Shown here: positions 6,381-8,084 of the stretch, piece after piece
Layout of the letters: each line of letters starts with the position of its first letter
How positions within the stretch are numbered: position 1 is the first letter of the stretch
Origin: REEB470 sp032117095
GTDB lineage: Bacteria > Bacillota > Bacilli > Paenibacillales > YIM-B00363
Length of the DNA stretch: 8,084 nt
NCBI GenBank assembly: GCA_032117095.1
Contig: JAULZZ010000024.1
Location: 1 to 8,084 of the forward strand
Reading direction: 5' to 3'
Notes under the pieces: model-generated
What the model saw: only the letters and a program-made list of their open reading frames with translations
Database searches by the model: none
Told to the model about the DNA's origin: nothing
Translations under genes and position numbers: made by a program

Positions 6381-6854
6381 TCATTCACCCCCTTTCAAAA
6401 ATGTGTCTTCGTGGAGACGACTGGCATGCAAACCAATTTTTTTAAGTTGCGTGATCAAGTGTGTTTTTTGTTCCTCGGAGACCACAGAAAAAATTTGCGC
6501 AATCATGCGCGCGTGTGAAGGGAAAATATGGTCAAACGATAATTTTCCTTCATCGGTCAATGCCACGTACGTCACACGGCGATCCAAGGGGCACGGTTGA
6601 CGCTGGATGTGTCCTTTTTTTTCGAGTTTGTCTATGACATATGTGATGCTCCCTACAGGAATGGAGAACGCTTCACACAGGTGTTGCATCGTATGGGGTC
6701 CTTTGTGATACAAGTATTCAAGAAGGATGAAATTTTCTTCTGTCAGTCCGTACGTAGCTATGTCTTTTTTTAAGGAGCGAAACACAGCGTTCGTCGCTCT
6801 TCGCCATACGCGAAACAAATGAAGATCGAGCGAATCGTCAGGAACGTGTGGCAT
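6381..6854 (-). CDS. MarR-family repressor, MhqR-like
   Basis: A winged helix-turn-helix regulator of 157 residues, expected to bind DNA as a dimer. An N-terminal dimerisation helix (about 8-35) leads to the DNA-binding domain. The recognition helix is around VGSITYVIDKLEKKG (67-81), followed by the wing QPCPLDRRVTYVALT (86-100), and C-terminal dimer helices follow (about 107-146). The SITYVIDKLEKKG and CP-DRRV pattern recalls MhqR of Bacillus subtilis, which controls quinone and electrophile resistance genes. Cys60 and Cys88 are the only cysteines; the N-terminal reactive cysteine of OhrR is absent. The ATG at 6854 has GGAGG (6861-6865) six bases upstream. It lies 46 bases downstream of the pirin gene on the same strand, so it probably represses its own operon. 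The effector is unknown. Confidence 0.9.
   Translation of the reverse strand: MPHVPDDSLDLHLFRVWRRATNAVFRSLKKDIATYGLTEENFILLEYLYHKGPHTMQHLCEAFSIPVGSITYVIDKLEKKGHIQRQPCPLDRRVTYVALTDEGKLSFDHIFPSHARMIAQIFSVVSEEQKTHLITQLKKIGLHASRLHEDTFLKGGE
6386..6395 (-). promoter_or_regulatory. Ribosome binding site of the CDGSH gene inside marR
   Basis: On the minus strand AAAGGGGGTG differs from AAAGGAGGTG by one base and encodes the end of MarR. It places the ATG at 6379 at normal distance and excludes the ATG at 6384, which would be too close. Translation of the two genes is probably coupled. Confidence 0.75.
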
Positions 6855-6900
6855 CGTCCCCCTCCTTTCTACGATGGCATCCTTATCAGGAGAAATTCAG

Positions 6901-7665
6901 TCACCGCGTCTTTGGATACAAGGGGTAGTCCACAGCGGTAGGGACATCGATACAAAAGAGGCGCATCTCTGCGGAGCACGTCTCGAATGTCATCGTGGTC
7001 GCATGCGGGGTATCTATGATGAGAAAATCTTTATGCACAAACGGCAGTGGTTCTAGGGTGCCTCTCACGATCCCTTCTCCACGATACACCAAAACGGCGC
7101 ATGTACGGTGTGGCGCAAGGGTATACGTGAATGCATGGTTGGCCGTACAGTGTACATCGATCATTTTGGCATCCGTGACGAGGTGCATCGGGGAACGTTC
7201 TCCGATGAGCGTTTTTACCGTTGTGCCTTCGTACGTGTCTATTGGGAAATCTTTGTGGGAATACGTGGCATACGTAGGAGGGCGTTGGAGTGCTTGGCGC
7301 AAAGAGGGTTCGAGCCATATTTGGAACATTTCTAGTGTGCCTTTGGAGCCTTCCTCGTGTGTCAGCCCCGATCCACATTGCATGAACTGGGCATCTCCTT
7401 TGTGCAAGGTGATTTCTGATCCGAGGGAATCCCGATGAAACCCCTGCCCTTCGACAATGTAGCTTACAATTTCAAATCCTTGGTGTGGATGTGCCGCGAT
7501 CAAGCTCGGTTGTTCGGTACGTCCCCACGACCAGTAAAACAACGGCCCCAATCGATCGATCACCGACCCTTCTCCGGGGAAGCCTATTGGCTTTTGGAGG
7601 ATGATTTTCCCGTGGTCATAGGCGGCTTTTCCTTGCTGGGAAGGGGACAGACGACGTATGTGCAT
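6901..7665 (-). CDS. Pirin-family bicupin (YhhW/quercetinase-like)
   Basis: A two-cupin protein of 254 residues, probably cytoplasmic with no signal peptide. The N-terminal cupin carries the full metal set HPHQGFEIVSY (His59, His61) and GLTHEE (His103, Glu105), at nearly the same spacing as the ligands of human pirin, and also HRDSLG (77-82). GDAQFMQCGSGLTHEE is a family signature. Some members, such as Escherichia coli YhhW, show quercetin 2,3-dioxygenase activity; others are redox-sensitive regulators, so the substrate here is unknown. The C-terminal cupin (about 150-245) lacks obvious ligands. The ATG at 7665 follows AAGGGAG (7675-7681) by nine bases. It is the first gene of the operon with marR and the CDGSH gene, a pattern seen for electrophile-responsive pirins. 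Confidence 0.93.
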   Translation of the reverse strand: MHIRRLSPSQQGKAAYDHGKIILQKPIGFPGEGSVIDRLGPLFYWSWGRTEQPSLIAAHPHQGFEIVSYIVEGQGFHRDSLGSEITLHKGDAQFMQCGSGLTHEEGSKGTLEMFQIWLEPSLRQALQRPPTYATYSHKDFPIDTYEGTTVKTLIGERSPMHLVTDAKMIDVHCTANHAFTYTLAPHRTCAVLVYRGEGIVRGTLEPLPFVHKDFLIIDTPHATTMTFETCSAEMRLFCIDVPTAVDYPLYPKTR

Positions 7666-7684
7666 GGATAAAAACTCCCTTCTT

Positions 7685-7710
7685 ATGATATTCTATTATT
7701 ATTCTATCAT
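7685..7710. promoter_or_regulatory. Candidate MarR operator over the -10 box
   Basis: ATGATA (7685-7690) and TATCAT (7705-7710) are perfect six-base inverted arms 14 bases apart. On the minus strand TAGAAT appears twice, 11 bases apart (about one helical turn), the first being the -10 box. A repressor here would block RNA polymerase. The A/T-rich sequence does not resemble the published MhqR box as I recall it, so the match to this MarR protein is inference. Confidence 0.5.
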
Positions 7711-7729
7711 TAGAGTAGTTGCTGGTCAA
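7701..7729 (-). promoter_or_regulatory. Promoter of the pirin-marR-CDGSH operon
   Basis: On the minus strand TTGACC (7729-7724), a 17-base spacer and TAGAAT (7706-7701), with TGA just before the -10 as an extended element. Five of six bases match consensus in each box. Transcription should start near 7694, about 29 bases before the pirin ATG. Confidence 0.8.
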
Positions 7730-8021
7730 GTGGTGCGTTGTATTGTGGGGGGCGAAATTTTATTGGATGCGGGCGGGTTGTTTCTAGCGTTGTGCGAAGT
7801 GTTGTGCGACGTGGTGCAGTAGGGTGAGAAAAATGCACGAGGGATGTTGACAACGTTATTCAAAATGATTATACTGAAATCGTGGTAAACTCGTGTGAAT
7901 TTCTAGAAAAGCAGAAAGCATGATACCAAAAAATGTCTATTACTACGGTATTTGCGAAGTGTATCCAGAAAACTACACGACGATCCATGCACACAAAACA
8001 ACCGGTGAAGGATCAAAGACG
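7711..8021. other. Divergent intergenic region and long 5' leader
   Basis: No gene is seen before the right-edge frame. The stretch holds the -35 of the operon promoter, a 12-base tandem repeat (GTTGTGCGAAGT at 7789-7800, then GTTGTGCGACGT at 7801-7812, one difference), and a strong + strand promoter at 7847-7875. The leader from about 7882 to 8021 contains an in-frame ATG at 7920 without a clear ribosome binding site. Confidence 0.5.
7847..7875 (+). promoter_or_regulatory. Strong sigma-A promoter of the right-edge gene
   Basis: TTGACA (7847-7852), a 17-base spacer and TATACT (7870-7875): the -35 is perfect and the -10 has five of six consensus bases. It points away from the pirin operon, with transcription starting near 7882. 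Confidence 0.82.
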
Positions 8022-8084
8022 ATGCACACGAAAAGGTTAAAATTATTCAATAAAAAAATGCTGTTGAGCACTGCTGTATGCTTG
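8022..8084 (+). CDS. Start of a probable exported protein, cut by the window end
   Basis: Only 21 codons are visible. The N terminus MHTKRLKLFNKKMLLSTAVC has a basic segment (Lys4, Arg5, Lys7, Lys11, Lys12) followed by a hydrophobic run, which fits the start of a signal peptide or membrane anchor. AAGGA (8008-8012) lies nine bases upstream. The frame is open back to an ATG at 7920, which would add 34 residues rich in Tyr and polar residues; that start lacks a ribosome binding site and would bury the signal-like segment, so I prefer 8022. The product cannot be identified from this fragment. Confidence 0.55.
   Translation, partial: MHTKRLKLFNKKMLLSTAVCL

Noticed and set aside
6208..6384. A 58-codon minus-strand frame whose ATG overlaps the marR stop (ATGA)
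   Set aside because: The ribosome binding site is too close to this ATG but well placed for the CDGSH start, and the frame reads through the terminator hairpin with no recognisable protein features.

Overview
The window looks like a chromosomal segment of a Gram-positive bacterium of the Bacillota, probably a Bacilli lineage of moderate GC content. The evidence is a division and cell-wall (dcw) cluster in Firmicutes style with a DivIB-type FtsQ, strong AGGAGG-like ribosome binding sites, GTG and TTG start codons, and sigma-A type promoters. I cannot name the genus from sequence alone; an Alicyclobacillus-like acidophile is only a guess.

Layout: 1-302 is non-coding and holds GC-rich hairpin repeats (61-170) and a truncated copy of a small inverted-repeat element (204-280). 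On the + strand follow ftsW/spoVE (303-1409), two further head-to-tail copies of the small element (1406-1603), murB (1767-2681), an A/T-rich regulatory gap with an extended -10 promoter, divIB (2931-3710), ftsA (3837-5066) and ftsZ (5085-6194). These genes share septal peptidoglycan synthesis. MurB makes UDP-MurNAc precursor, FtsW polymerises lipid II, DivIB belongs to the divisome bridge complex, and FtsA anchors FtsZ filaments to the membrane. murG, usually between ftsW/spoVE and murB, is missing; the small repeats occupy that junction.

A bidirectional hairpin terminator (6236-6291) separates this from a minus-strand operon that reads, in transcription order, pirin-family cupin (6901-7665), MhqR-like MarR repressor (6381-6854), and a very small 26-codon CDGSH iron-sulfur protein (6299-6379). 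The last gene sits one base after the marR stop and uses the end of marR as its ribosome binding site. It is easy to miss because of its size. The operon has a clear promoter (7701-7729) with an inverted repeat over its -10 box, which fits autorepression by the MarR protein. I read the unit as a candidate redox or electrophile response module; that function is inference.

At the right edge a strong divergent + strand promoter (7847-7875) drives a gene cut by the window end, with a probable signal-peptide start at 8022.
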